64,000 bases of DNA from Palaemon carinicauda (taxonomy: Eukaryota > Arthropoda > Malacostraca > Decapoda > Palaemonidae), in the NCBI RefSeq assembly GCF_036898095.1, contig NC_090726.1, forward strand, positions 42,237,645-42,301,644, read 5' to 3'. Positions within the stretch are counted from its first letter, which is position 1, and every line of letters begins with the position of its first letter. Both the position numbers and the translations under genes were made by a program. Below the pieces are notes generated by a model. That model saw only the letters and a program-made list of their open reading frames with translations, was not told where the DNA came from and did no database searches. This document shows positions 31,896 through 42,829 of this stretch, piece after piece.

Positions 31896-32754
31896 CGAAG
31901 ACAAATGTAAAGAATTTTTTAATGAAAACAAATGTAAAGAGTTACAAGTAGGAAAGATGAATAGAGGTTATGAATCTACTGTGAGAGGTAAAAAGTTTGA
32001 GGTCGTTACTAAAAAGAGTATCTATTAATATTGTTACATTGAATATTCTGCACTGATGATGGTTCATTTTGATATCCATTAAAATGGAAAAGTTTGCATT
32101 TGTTTTGGATCCTTAACTATAAGCAGCCAATAGCTGGCTACATGATCCATACAGTTCATCAGGAGGCTGCAAAAAAACATTTGATGTTACCGTGTATATG
32201 TTCAATGGGGTAATCAATTAGTTGGAAATAAAATAATCATTTAAAAAAGGTTGAGAAACACTGCCCTAGGTGGTTGGAATAATCTGGCATTTTCAATACA
32301 CACTGATACGTCAGAAGCTTAAGCTGGTGATATTTTGGATATGACCAAGAGGACATTTTCTTTTGTAGATAAGGAATCTTTTATTATATTGTATAAAAGT
32401 TTTTTTTTTTTTTCGAACCCCAATCCACCTCGAGTATTGTGTACAGGTTCAGTCGTCCTATCTGGAGAAAGATAAGATTAGGCCTATATGATAAAACTAA
32501 AAAAAGTACAGGGAGGGGTAACTATGCTGGTTTTAGTATTACAACACATGTCATATGAAGGCAGACTTACTGAATTGGGTTTAAATACTTTTGAAGATAG
32601 ACGTGTAAGGTTTTATTTTATTGAAATGTTTAAGATATACGGTTTTGAGAATATGCCTTACGTTTTTTTTTTTTTTCTTTCTTTTTTTTTAGCTAAGCCG
32701 TTATATACAAGACTTCGATTTCATTATTATTATTATTATCATTATTTTATAGTC
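31896..32754. other. Unassigned; hAT-like end near 32243-32270
   Basis: AAGGTTGAGAAACACTGCCC at 32248-32268 resembles the outer ends at 41413 and 41550 (AAGGTTGAAAACCACTG). It may be the right end of a hAT-type element. No ORF was recognised. Confidence 0.35.
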
Positions 32755-32964
32755 TATATATGACATTTTTGTTGTTGACATTGTTAATAGTATATATATG
32801 ATATATCTCTTTTGACATTACTTTTTTTAGAATGATTTATTGTTAATTTGTTTTCTTCAGTTATTTATTTCCTTATTTCCTTTCCTCACTGGGCTATTTT
32901 TCCCTATTGGAGCCCCTGGGCTTATAGCATCTTGCTTTTCCAATTAGGGTTGTAGCTTGGATAG

Positions 32965-33024
<60 letters not shown>

Positions 33025-33080
33025 TAGCTAAGCTACAACCCTAATTGGAAAAGCAAGATGCTTTAAGTCTAGAAGTAGAA
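32755..33080. repeat. Two shared tails facing each other across (TAA)n/(ATT)n
   Basis: A plus-oriented tail runs 32755-32965 (TCACTGGGCTATTTTTCCC, GCTTATAGCATCTTGCTTTT). It meets (TAA)n then (ATT)n at 32966-33025. A minus-oriented tail follows (CTAGCTAAGCTACAACCC, AAAAGCAAGATGC). Confidence 0.75.
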
Positions 33081-33120
33081 AGGTGAAATTATCAGATTTT
33101 TTTTTCTTATCCTGTAATAG

Positions 33121-33344
33121 ATATATGGCCTCCTGACTAGTACAGTGGTAACGTGTTCGCCTAGCATTTACGTGGCAGCAGATCGATCCCCACCCGGAAC
33201 GGCGAGTTTAAAAGCTATTTACTGGGGAGGCCACTGCTGTGGTTGGGCACCACAGTAGGGGATTGGGTCTCCCCGGCTGACGTGCTGGTGAGTATCCATT
33301 CTGATGGAACTGGAACTGAAACTATACACCTTTACCCTTACCTT
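33121..33344 (+). mobile_element. tRNA-derived SINE, second family
   Basis: GGCCTCCTGACTAGTACAGT then GGTAACGTGTTCGCC gives an A-box-like start. GCAGATCGATCCCCACCC gives a B-box-like string. A unique body follows (GGGGAGGCCACTGCTGTGG, CTCCCCGGCTGACGTGCTGG) and the copy ends near TTTACCCTTACCTTA. No anticodon stem is preserved. Confidence 0.65.
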
Positions 33345-33708
33345 AGCTAAAGAGACTCTTTAGCTATGGTAAGCAGCTCTTCTACGAGAAGGACACTCCA
33401 AAATCAAACCATTGTTCTCTACTTTTGGGTAGTGCCATAGCCTCTGTCCCATGATCTTCCACTGTCTTGGGTTAGAGTTCTCTTGCTTGAGGGTACACTC
33501 GGGCACACTGTTCTATCTTTATTTCTCTTCCTCTTGTTTTGTTAAAGTTTATATAGTTTATATAGGAGATATTTATTTTAATGTTGTTACTCTTCTCAAA
33601 ATACTTTAATCTTTTCCTTGTTTCCTTTCCTCACTAGGTTATTTTCCCTGTTGGAGCCCCTGGGCTTATAGCATCCTGCTTTTTCCAGCTAGGGTTGTAG
33701 CTTAGCAA

Positions 33709-33791
<83 letters not shown>
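33345..33791 (+). mobile_element. TAA-tailed SINE, 5'-truncated copy
   Basis: It starts at AAAGAGACTCTTTAGCTATG, continues GGTTAGAGTTCTCTTGCTTG, and ends GCTAGGGTTGTAGCTTAGCA followed by (AAT)n at 33710-33791. Confidence 0.8.
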
Positions 33792-33794
<3 letters not shown>

Positions 33795-33814
33795 AAAATA
33801 TCGTTAAAAGAGAA

Positions 33815-36129
33815 GGGGGCAATTATACCATTTTTAGTGATGCAATAAGTGTCCTACAAGCTTTAGAAGGTTTTAAATTCCAGTAACCCTTTAGTTTTAA
33901 AGATTTTAGAGTGGCATTTTATTATCAAACTAAGTGGATTAACAGTTTGATTTTGTTGGGTTCCAGCACACGTAGATGTCTCTGGAAATGAGAAGTCAGA
34001 TTTAATTATTGCCAAAAACAAAAAAACAAAAAATAAAGGCTAAAGCTGAGTTGCTACCAAAAAGGTATCCCATTCTCTGTAATGATTTTTTTCCCTAGCA
34101 TTAAGAATTTGGTTTATGATAATTGGCAACAACATTGTGATAATTTGGTTGAAAATGAGATGAGAGAAATAAAGAATGCTATAAATCATGACATAAATCA
34201 TGATGCCCCAAATTTGGTTTATGATAATTGGCAACAACATTGTGATAATTTGGTTGAAAATTAAATGAGAGAAATAACGAATGTTATAAATCATGAGATA
34301 AATCATGATGCCCCAAATTTGGTTTATGATAATTGGCAACAACATTGTGATAATTTGGTTGAAAATGAAATGAGAGAAATAAAGAATGCTATAAATCACG
34401 AGATAAATCATGATGCCCCAAATCTGGTTTATGATAATTGGCAACAACATTGTGATAATTTGGTTGAAAATGAGATGAGAGAAATAAAGAATGCTATAAA
34501 TCATGAGATAAATCATGATGCCCCAAATTTGGTTTATGATAATTGGCAACAACATTGTGATAATTTGGTTGAAAATGAGATGAGAGAAATAAAGAATGTT
34601 ATAAATCATGAGATAAATCATGATGCCCCAAATTTGGTTTATGATAATTGGCAACAACATTGTGATAATTTGGTTGAAAATGAGATGAGAGAAATAACGA
34701 ATGTTATAAATCATGAGATAAATCATGATGCCCCAAATTTGGTTTATGATAATTGGCAACAACATTGTGATAATTTGGTTGATAATGAGATGAGAGAAAT
34801 AAAGAATGCTATAAATCATGAGATAAATCATGATGCCCCAAATTTGGTTTATGATAATTGGCAACAACATTGTGATAATTTGGTTGAAAATGAGATGAGA
34901 GAAATAAAGAATGCTATAAATCATGAGATAAATCATGATGCCCCAAATTTGGTTTATGATAATTGGCAACAACATTGTGATAATTTGGTTGAAAATGAGA
35001 TGAGAGAAATAAAGAATGCTATAAATCATGAGAGAAATCATGATGCCCCAAATTTGGTTTATGATAATTGGCAACAACAATGTGATAATTTGGTTGAAAA
35101 TGAGATGAGAGAAATAAAGAATGTTATAAATCATGAGATAAATCATGATGCCCCAAATTTGGTTTATGATAATTGGCAACAACATTGTGATAATTTGGTT
35201 GAAAATGAGATGAGAGAAATAAAGAATGCTATAAATCATGATGCCCCAAATTTGGTTTATGATAATTGGCAACAACAATGTGATAATTTGGTTGAAAATG
35301 AGATGAGAGAAATAAAGAATGCTATAAATCATGATGCCCCAAATTTGGTTTATGATAATTGGCAACAACAATGTGATAATTTGGTTGAAAATGAGATGAG
35401 AGAAATAAAGAATGCTATAAATCATGAGATAAATCATGATGCCCCAAATTTGGTTTATGATAATTGGCAACAACATTGTGATAATTTGGTTGAAAATGAG
35501 ATGAGAGAAATAAAGAATGCTATAAATCATGAGATAAATCATGATGCCCCAAATTTGGTTTATGATAATTGGCAACAACATTGTGATAATTTGGTTGAAA
35601 ATGAGATGAGAGAAATAAAGAATGCTATAAATCATGAGAGAAATCATGATGCCCCAAATTTGGTTTATGATAATTGGCAACAACATTATGATAATTTGGT
35701 TGAAAATGAGATGAGAGAAATAAAGAATGCTACAAATCATGAGAGAAATCATGATGCCCCAAATTTGGTTTATGATAATTGGCAACAACATTATGATAAT
35801 TTGGTTGAAAATGAGATGAGAGAAATAAAGAATGCTATAAATCATGAGATAAATCATGATGCCCCAAATTTGGTTTATGATAATTGGCAACAACATTATG
35901 ATAATTTGGTTGAAAATGAAATGAGAGAAAAAAATGTTATAAATCATGAGATGAATCATGATGCCCCAAATTTGGTTTATGATAATTGGCAACAACATTG
36001 TGATAATTTGGTTGAAAATGAGATGAGAGAAATAACGAATGCTATAAATCATGAAATAAATCATGATGCCCCGAAAGTGGGAGACTAGTCTTTGTCGTCT
36101 CCGCATTGATGTTAATATTCGTGACACCC

Positions 36130-36130
<1 letters not shown>
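33815..36130 (+). pseudogene. LINE RNase H / C-terminal ORF fragment carrying the 105-bp array
   Basis: Before the array the plus strand reads, across frames, an RNase H region including LEWHFIIKLSGL and WVPAHVDVSGNEKSD. It then runs AELLPKRYPILCNDFFPSIK into the first repeat unit. After the last unit it reads WETSLCRLRIDVNIRDT, the continuation typical of Jockey-group LINE ORF2 ends. The array therefore grew in place inside a LINE coding region. The flanks contain frameshifts. Confidence 0.75.
34108..36072. repeat. 105-bp minisatellite, 19 units, open on both strands
   Basis: The unit encodes, on plus, NLVYDNWQQHCDNLVENEMR followed by EIKNAINHEINHDAP (35 residues). Two units lack four codons (93 bp). 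Because 105 and 93 are multiples of three, frames stay open: 607 residues on plus after a single TAA at 34262, and 695 on minus. Units differ by few substitutions, so the expansion looks recent. I see no start context or signal that makes it a gene. Confidence 0.92.

Positions 36131-36132
<2 letters not shown>

Positions 36133-36172
<40 letters not shown>
36133..36172. repeat. (GA)n microsatellite
   Basis: Pure GA dinucleotide run just right of the LINE fragment. Confidence 0.9.
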
Positions 36173-36175
<3 letters not shown>

Positions 36176-36441
36176 TCATACTCGGTTGACACAGGAGATT
36201 CAGAAACAGGTCTTATGAATCGTCTGTTGTAAAGTCTCTTAAAAAAAACACCACAAAATGAATTCCCAGGCTCTAACTTTTGTTATATGATGTGTCATTA
36301 TACATTTATCGTGTACTATTTTAGACAATGAAATTATTCATTTTCAGATCATCCAGCGTTACAGTAAATAAGTCTCTGGTTTAAAGAAACGATGCGTAAT
36401 TGTTTTGCGACTTTTGTAAAACGCAATACTTTTCTGTATTG

Positions 36442-36485
<44 letters not shown>

Positions 36486-37267
36486 ACTAGAAGCGTCTTA
36501 GGTGCCAAGTGCTGCGATCTGCAGAAAATATATTATCATTAGTTACATCCTACACAGACAACACATTTTACACACTTTTGCTTCTAATATACCGAGCAAA
36601 ATCTTTATTTGGTGTTTCCAAATTTCCCAATTCTATGCCATTACTTCTAAATTTTTCTTAATTCATTACAGGAAAACATATTCTCCGAAGTATCATCTGC
36701 TTCACTACACAACACACGAAGCCTATCCTTATCATTCCTGTTACTAATATTTTTCTTTTAATTCTATCATAATCAACCTTGTTTTCATGGTTCCTGGTTC
36801 CTGGTTCTTATTATTAAGTTTATATCATCTGTGCCTTAAATAAATTAATATCATAATGAGGTTCACAATCTTTACTTTTATTCCCTTCTACTTTGAAATT
36901 GGATAGGATAACACCTTGCTATCATCAGTTTTGGCAACCTGTTGTGGTAATCAGTTTGGGCTTCTTAAACTCTTCTTTTATATTCATTGCCCTATCTATA
37001 AATGCAGCCAGATCCCTGCTAGGATTTTTCAGCATACCTAAACTTATTTCTACATTCTTTAGCTGTTCTATTCACAAACCTCAGTTTGGTCATCTCTGTT
37101 TTCTATTCTTCTATTTTTTCTTTCTATTTAATTTACCACTTTACTTTTTATTTCCCTTTTAAGTTCTTGCTTTTTACACTTTCTTGCTGTAATATTTATT
37201 GCATATTTCCATAAGACGTTTTCTCCCAACATTCCCCATATGGTTCCCTTATTTGGTCTTTTATAGT
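36173..37267. other. Unassigned, with a (CT)n run and an inverted piece of the 179-bp repeat
   Basis: (CT)n lies at 36447-36482. At about 36862-36945 the sequence is the complement of part of the tandem repeat at 39.5-39.9 kb (AACACCTTGCTATCATCAGT, TTTTGGCAACC). No gene was recognised. Confidence 0.4.
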
Positions 37268-37460
37268 AATTTCCTTTCAGTGAAGCAGAATTGCACAGAC
37301 TCACGGAGGTGCCCTTTTAGCTCGGAAAAGTTTCCTAATGGCTGATTGGTCGGATAAATATACTTCCGACCAATCAGCTTTTAGGAAACTTTTCCGAGCT
37401 GAAAGGGTACCCCTGCGAGTCGGTGCAAAACTTGCCTCACTAAAAGGAATTGGCTATAGT
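37268..37460. mobile_element. Foldback (palindromic) MITE, copy 2
   Basis: The arms carry GAGGTGCCCTTTTAGCTCGG, AAAAGTTTCCTAATGGCTGA and their complements around a loop near 37353-37365. The sequence is diverged from copy 1 at 23663 but has the same order of motifs. Confidence 0.72.
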
Positions 37461-37609
37461 GGTTTGTCATCTTATGTTATGATGTTATGAAAAAGCAGCA
37501 CATTTTTTTTTTTTTATACTCTGTCCAATTTTCAACTGACTATATTAATTTGCACGAACAACATTCCAGTCACTATTCCCAATTTTGAAGGGTCTAATTT
37601 AAGCTGAAA

Positions 37610-37920
37610 ATGCATACATCATACATATACCCAGGCACTTCCCCCAATTTTGGGGGGTAGCCGACACCAACAATGAAACAAAACATATAAGGGGACCTCT
37701 ACTCTCTACGTTCCTTCAGCGATTGTGACGCAGTTCCAGTAGGCCCTGCTGCTTCCTCTGGTGCCTTTTATGACCGCGGAGGTAGCAGCAGTAGGGGACT
37801 CAGCATTATGAAGCTTCATCTGTGGTGGAAATGTGGGAGGTTGGGCTGTGGCACCCTAGCAGTACCAGCTGAACTCGGTTGAGTCCCTGGTTAGGCTGAA
37901 GGCTGAAGGAGCTAAAAATG
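37610..37920. repeat. Probable interspersed repeat fragment
   Basis: Contains ACCCAGGCACTTCCCCCAAT, TTTTGGGGGGTAGCCGACAC, CTACTCTCTACGTTCC and TGCTGCTTCCTCTGGTGCC. From memory this resembles a common crustacean interspersed repeat, but I cannot verify it here. No ORF. Confidence 0.4.
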
Positions 37921-38039
37921 CAAGAGAAAATAATCCTGAAGTTCTGATTTCTGATTCTAGAAGAATCTGCACATACAAAAAAAAAAGGCATTAATATACT
38001 CTAGTGTAGAACGAACGAATAAACAAATAGAAATGTAGA

Positions 38040-39010
38040 AACATAATAGAAAAAACAAGAAGAAAATCCTACTCTTTGCTAATGTAGAGACCTGGTGGGA
38101 AATAAGTGAAAAAGATATGAAAAACCTGGAAAATCTTCAATATAAGATAATAAGAAATATGTATGAGCAACCTATAAGTACTACATATTGGAGCATCCAT
38201 TGCAGAAAGAGGAATATGACCAGTGTCTTGCAGAATAGAATATAAATAATCATGGCTCTTACGTACTATCATAAACTAATGAAAAGAGACTTGTAAGAGA
38301 GATAATTGAGGATCAGTTGGAAAAAAAAGAACCCTGTGGGAAGTGCTGTTGCAGGCAGTAGGTTAATTGGCCAAGACACCAGCCACCAGTTGAGATACTA
38401 CCGCTAGTGAGTTATTGGGTCCTTTGACTGGCCAGGCTTGACTACATTGGATCCCTCTCTTTTCTGGTTACGAATCATTTCATCTTTGCTTACATATACA
38501 CTGAATAGTTTGGCCTATTCTTTACACATCCTCCTCTTTCCTCATACACTTAACAACACTGAAATTACCCAACAGTTCTTCTTCTCTCAAGAGGTTAACT
38601 ACAGCACTGTAATTGTTCAGTGGCTACTTTCCTCTTGGTAAGGGGTAGAAGAGACTCTCTAGCCATGGTAAACAGTTCTTCTAGGAGAAGGACGCTCCAA
38701 AATCAAACCATTGTTCTCTAGTCTTGATTAGTGCCATAGCCTCTGTAGCATGGTCTTTCACTGTCTTGGGTTGGTGATCTCTTGCTCGAGGGTGCACTAT
38801 TATATATTGTTTCTCTTCCTCTTGTTAGTGTGATGTTTTTTATAGTTTATATATGAAATACTTATTTTAATCTTATTATTATTCTTAGAATTCTTGTAGT
38901 TTTTCCTTATTTCATTTCCTCACTGGGCTATTTTCCCTGTTAGAGCCTTTAGGCTTATAGCATTCTGTTTTTCCAACTAGGGTTGTAGCTCAGCAAGTAA
39001 TAATAATAAC

Positions 39011-39048
<38 letters not shown>

Positions 39049-39410
39049 TAATAATAATAATAATAAAATGTGGGATGGAAGTTGAAGAAATAAGAATTTG
39101 GGGGAAAAGGACCCTGAAAAAAAATCAAGATAAGAATTATGAAAAAGATAGAAGAAAATATTGAAGTAAAGAAGAAAGTTATGAAAAAAAATAAGATTTA
39201 TAGAAAGAAATGGCCCACAGCCATATATCAGAAAAATAAATTTGGATAAGGCAACTCTTGTAAAGAAGGCAAGATTAAATATGCTCAATCTTAAAGCAAA
39301 ATTCACGGGAAAATATGTAGATGTGTGTGACCTTTGCAAAGATGGAGAAGATATTATAGAACATTTATTTTTATCCCCAAAATTATAAGAGTTAATGAAA
39401 CTACACATAA
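38040..39410 (+). pseudogene. LINE ORF2 C-terminal remnant, split by a SINE
   Basis: The left part (38085-38305) reads VETWWEISEKDMKNLENLQY and KIIRNMYEQPISTTYWSI. The right part (39200-39388) reads RNGPQPYIRKINLDKATLVK, KARLNMLNLKAKF, then VCDLCKDGEDIIEHLFL, a CxxC...H knuckle lacking its last Cys. These are typical ORF2 C-terminal sequences. A SINE of about 750 bp interrupts it at 38320-39066. Confidence 0.7.
38320..39066 (+). mobile_element. TAA-tailed SINE, near full-length copy
   Basis: It runs from about CCCTGTGGGAAGTGCTGTTG through GTAGGTTAATTGGCCAAGAC (weak A-box-like) and CAGTTGAGATACTACCGC. The body follows and it ends at GGGTTGTAGCTCAGCAAG and (TAA/TAACAA)n at 38998-39066. It is the most complete copy in the window and shares its 3' tail with the LINE at 30.2-30.9 kb. 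Confidence 0.75.
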
Positions 39411-39489
39411 GTGTAGGTATGTTGCACAATCTTAGCAGAGATCTGGTTATATATATATATATATATATATATAAGTAATGCAATGCGTT

Positions 39490-39945
39490 GAAAAGAAGTT
39501 AAAAAGTCCAAACTGACCACGTAAGGTTGCCAAAACTGATGATAGCAAGGTATTATCCCAACTGATATCAAGGTTGAATGGGATAAAAGTAAAGATTATG
39601 AATATCATTATTAGTTTATTTATGGTACAGGTAAAATAAGGTTAATCCAATAGTAAGAATAAGATTAGAAGAAGTTAAAAAGTCCAAACTGACCATGTAA
39701 GGTTGCCAAAACTGATGATAGCAAGGTATTATCCCAACTGATATCAAGGTTGAGGGGGATAAAAGTAAAGATTAGGAATATCATTATTAGTTTATTTATG
39801 GTACAGGTAAAATAAGGTTAATCCAATAGTAAGAATAAGATTAGAAGAAGTTAAAAAGTCCAAACTGACCACGTAAGGTTGCCAAAACTGATGATAGCAA
39901 GGTATTATCCCAACTGATATCAAGGTTGAATGGGATAAAAACCTT
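39490..39945. repeat. 179-bp tandem repeat, about 2.6 units
   Basis: Units start near 39493, 39671 and 39850 with AAGTTAAAAAGTCCAAACTG and contain GATAGCAAGGTATTATCCC. The last is cut by the MITE at 39950. Confidence 0.9.
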
Positions 39946-39949
39946 CCCC

Positions 39950-40193
39950 CAGGGTTGCCATTCGTACGATAATAATCGTACATGTACGATTATTTTGGGT
40001 CCGGTACGATGTACGATACATACCTAAGGTATATACAATGTATGTGTGTGTGTTTGATTAAGCAATTATACTAAAATACCTTGAAATAAGCTATATATGT
40101 TACTCCTTAATAAACTTGTTCAAAGTGTGTACGATAATTTTGGTTTAAAAAACGATAATTTTAAGGTTCATGTATGATAGTCTGGTAACCCTG
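39950..40193. mobile_element. hAT-like MITE with 8-bp target duplication
   Basis: A 244-bp element with ends CAGGGTTGCCATTCGTACGA and, inverted, CAGGGTTACCAGACTATCA. Flanking 8-mers are CCTTCCCC (39942-39949) and CCTTCCTC (40194-40201), one mismatch. Eight-base duplications are typical of hAT transposons. Confidence 0.7.
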
Positions 40194-40588
40194 CCTTCCT
40201 CGAAGTTTTGTTTACAAGATTTTATGAACTGAATAAAATTAATTATTTTGATAAAAAAAATCATAATAAAATCATGTATAAGTATTATCCCCTCAAGAAA
40301 AAGCATAATTATATAATTCATGAAATCATGGCGCACTTTAAGATGGAAAATTCGCTTGAACTAGAATGACTGATAATGTTTTCAAGGTCAAACTTCAAAC
40401 ACTAGTGCTTGAATTTGATGTGGGATGAGTTGATACAACTTAAGGAATTTAGGAAAGCAAATTAACTCCATATATAAGTATTACCCACAATTAATCCATA
40501 ATGAAGCATGTACAATTCTTAGAAGGCCTAAAACGTCACTTGATTCAGGTATGAAACGCGATGTTTTCGTTGTGATTAAGAATTTTTT

Positions 40589-40893
40589 TTCCTGCAGGAA
40601 ATTGCAATATTGTCGGGTATATTTGAATATATTTCTCTATTTATTACCTTAAAATTTTATCCTGACCGAACCTATAATATAATATATGTTAAATGTTACC
40701 TAACTTCTCCAATTCTGGGTATATGTATGATAACGGCTTCCTGCAGGAAATTGCAATAGTGAGTTGTGGGGTATATTTGAATATATTTCTCTATTTATTA
40801 CCTTAAAATTTTATCCTGACCGAACCTATAATATAATATATGTTAAATAATGTTACCTAACTTCTCCAACTCTGGGTATATGTATGATAACGG
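40589..40893. repeat. Direct duplication of about 150 bp
   Basis: CCTGCAGGAAATTGCAATA through GTATATGTATGATAACGGC occurs twice back to back, with only small differences, ahead of two repeat Y copies. Confidence 0.85.
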
Positions 40894-41235
40894 CCACCTC
40901 TATGTATGATTACGGCTAACTTAGAATACGACAATGTAGGGGGGTTCGCAGGGGGGGGCTACCCCCCCCCCCCCAGTGAGATAAGTAGGTAAGGACATGA
41001 TTTATAGGATAGGTTAGGGCGAGGTGTATGCATGAAAGCGGCCACCTGTATGTATTATTGTAGCTAACTTAAATTACGGCAGTGTAAGGGGGTCGCAGGG
41101 GGCGTTAACCCTCCCCCCCCCCATTAAGCAAGTAGGTAAGGACACGGATTGTAGGTTAGGTTAGGGTTGAAGGTTTAGGTTAGTTGACGTCCATTTTTAA
41201 TCCACACTGGAGCAACTGGCCGCTGATATACAAAG
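40870..41235 (+). repeat. Repeat Y, two tandem copies
   Basis: Copies begin at about 40871 (GGGTATATGTATGATAACGG) and 41023 (GAGGTGTATGCATGAAAGCG). Only the second ends with the family's GGCCGCTGATATACAAAGGC. Both have poly-G/poly-C runs at the same internal place. Confidence 0.65.
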
Positions 41236-41239
41236 GCTC

Positions 41240-41895
41240 CTCTATAACGTTCACAACGCTTCCAGAAGGCTAAAATCACCGCCAGATCTTTGCTCGGGCA
41301 GCCTTTATAACATTTACAATGCTTCCAAAAGGCTAAAATCACCGCCAGGTCTTTTCTCAGCCTCTATAATGTTTACAATGCTTCCAGAATGCTAAGAAGG
41401 TTGAAAACCACTGCCCTAGTAGGAGGAGGATTAGGAGAATCTTCTGTTAATTAGAGGAAGGATTGTCCTTTCTGGCATTTTCCTTGAATGCCAGAAAGGA
41501 CATTCCTTCCTCTAATTAATAGATAATTCTCCTCATTCTCCTCCTAGGGCAGTGGTTTTCAACCTTATTAGCCTTCTGGAAGCATTGTAAATGTTATGGA
41601 GGCTGTCTGAGAAAAGATCTGGCATTGATTTTAGCTTTTTGGAAGCATTGTAAACATTATAGAGGCTGCCTGAGAAAAGATCTGGCAGTAATTCTAGCCT
41701 TCTGGAAGCATTGTAAATATTATAGAGGCTGAGAAAAGACCTGGCAGTAATTTTAGCTTTTTGGAAGCATTGTAAACACTATAGAGGCTGCCTGAGAAAA
41801 GATCTGGCAGTAATTTTAGCTTTTTGGAAGCATTGTAAACACTATAGAGGCTGCCTGGGCAAAGATCTGGCATTGATTTTAACCTAACCTTCTAG
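41240..41895. repeat. Large inverted duplication with tandem sub-repeats and hAT-like ends
   Basis: The sequence folds back around about 41481 (CTGGCATTTTCC / GAATGCCAG) with arms of about 240 bp. Each arm contains CCCTAGKAGGAGGA next to a hAT-like end (AAGGTTGAAAACCACTG ending at 41413; CAGTGGTTTTCAACCTT starting at 41550). Outside these are tandem units of about 65 bp (GCATTGTAAACATTATAGAG), about three on the left and five or more on the right. Confidence 0.75.
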
Positions 41896-42167
41896 AAGAG
41901 TTTTAAACATTATTGATGCTGTCCGAGAAAATTGGTGGGACTTCTGCCAGTTGGTTTACTTAGACGATAGATGCAAATTGGATCACAATTAATGGGGACA
42001 AACGAGAATGACGGTTTGAAGATGATGGACTAAAGAACATTTAGTGCAGGTTTATTTCACAATGTATTAGATAGTAGGGTCAGTCATATCTACGCACTAC
42101 TAGTCTGATTTTGAGTTTTTTAACTAAGCTTGAAAAATGTACATGTACTGTATAGTATAGCAAAATG

Positions 42168-42501
42168 AATGTTTGGTGAGTATGGAAATAGTAGATTTTA
42201 TTTTTAGGATTCTGTTTTTATTATAAATACTGTCTTTGTTTCTTGCATTCTCGTTACTTAGACTGTGATTAAAGCTCCCATTTTCCAACCCTACTTTTTG
42301 CTATGCAATTATCCAGACCACAAAAAATGATTCGGTCAGCTACTAGAACTAATGATCCATTGGCATAAGTACTGTAGAGATATGTATCAATTTCACTTAA
42401 CAAGAAATAGGGTGTCTGGTATTTTGTGTACCACACAGTTAAGCTGTAGCATAAGTTATGGGTTTTATACAAATTAGTAATTTTTATTCAAAATGTTTTA
42501 C

Positions 42502-42542
<41 letters not shown>

Positions 42543-42547
42543 ATGCT
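42168..42547. repeat. Flank X upstream of element D, ending in (ATT)n
   Basis: ATGTTTGGTGAGTATGG through TTTTTATTCAAAATG, then (ATT)n and AAATGCT. Apart from a few substitutions it is repeated at 56239-56596, between elements D and F. Confidence 0.9.
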
Positions 42548-42707
42548 AATTGTTCCGTAACTGGAATACAAACCACGCTATTTAATAGGGGTATTACTTT
42601 CGGCGTAGCTGAAATGACGAGCCATTAAAATTTAACGAGGGTTTACTACCCCCCCACCCCCCCACCCCCCCACCCCCCTCACACACCTGTGCTTGAGCTC
42701 ACTTTGC
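42548..42707 (+). repeat. Element D 5' inverted terminal repeat
   Basis: Begins TTGTTCCGTAACTGGAATAC, contains GGGGTATTACTTTCGGCGTA and AATGACGAGCCATTAAAAT, and ends near the complement of GAGCTCAAGCACAGGTGTG. It is mirrored at 56038-56200. A (CCCCCCAC)n run lies inside it. Confidence 0.88.
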
Positions 42708-42829
42708 CCTCGGCTCGGATGGAAGTCGGACGTGTCCGCTTTCATCCTCGCTGCTCATTGGCAGCCATAAATGCTTTTTTTGCTTGTTCTTCGTGACAGG
42801 TTTGTGTGTGAAGTTGGCCTCTGCGATTA

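Noticed and set aside
34040..36127. Large repetitive ORFs on both strands (607 and 695 residues)
   Set aside because: They are products of a tandem repeat whose unit length is a multiple of three inside a LINE remnant. No start context, splice structure or domain supports a host gene.
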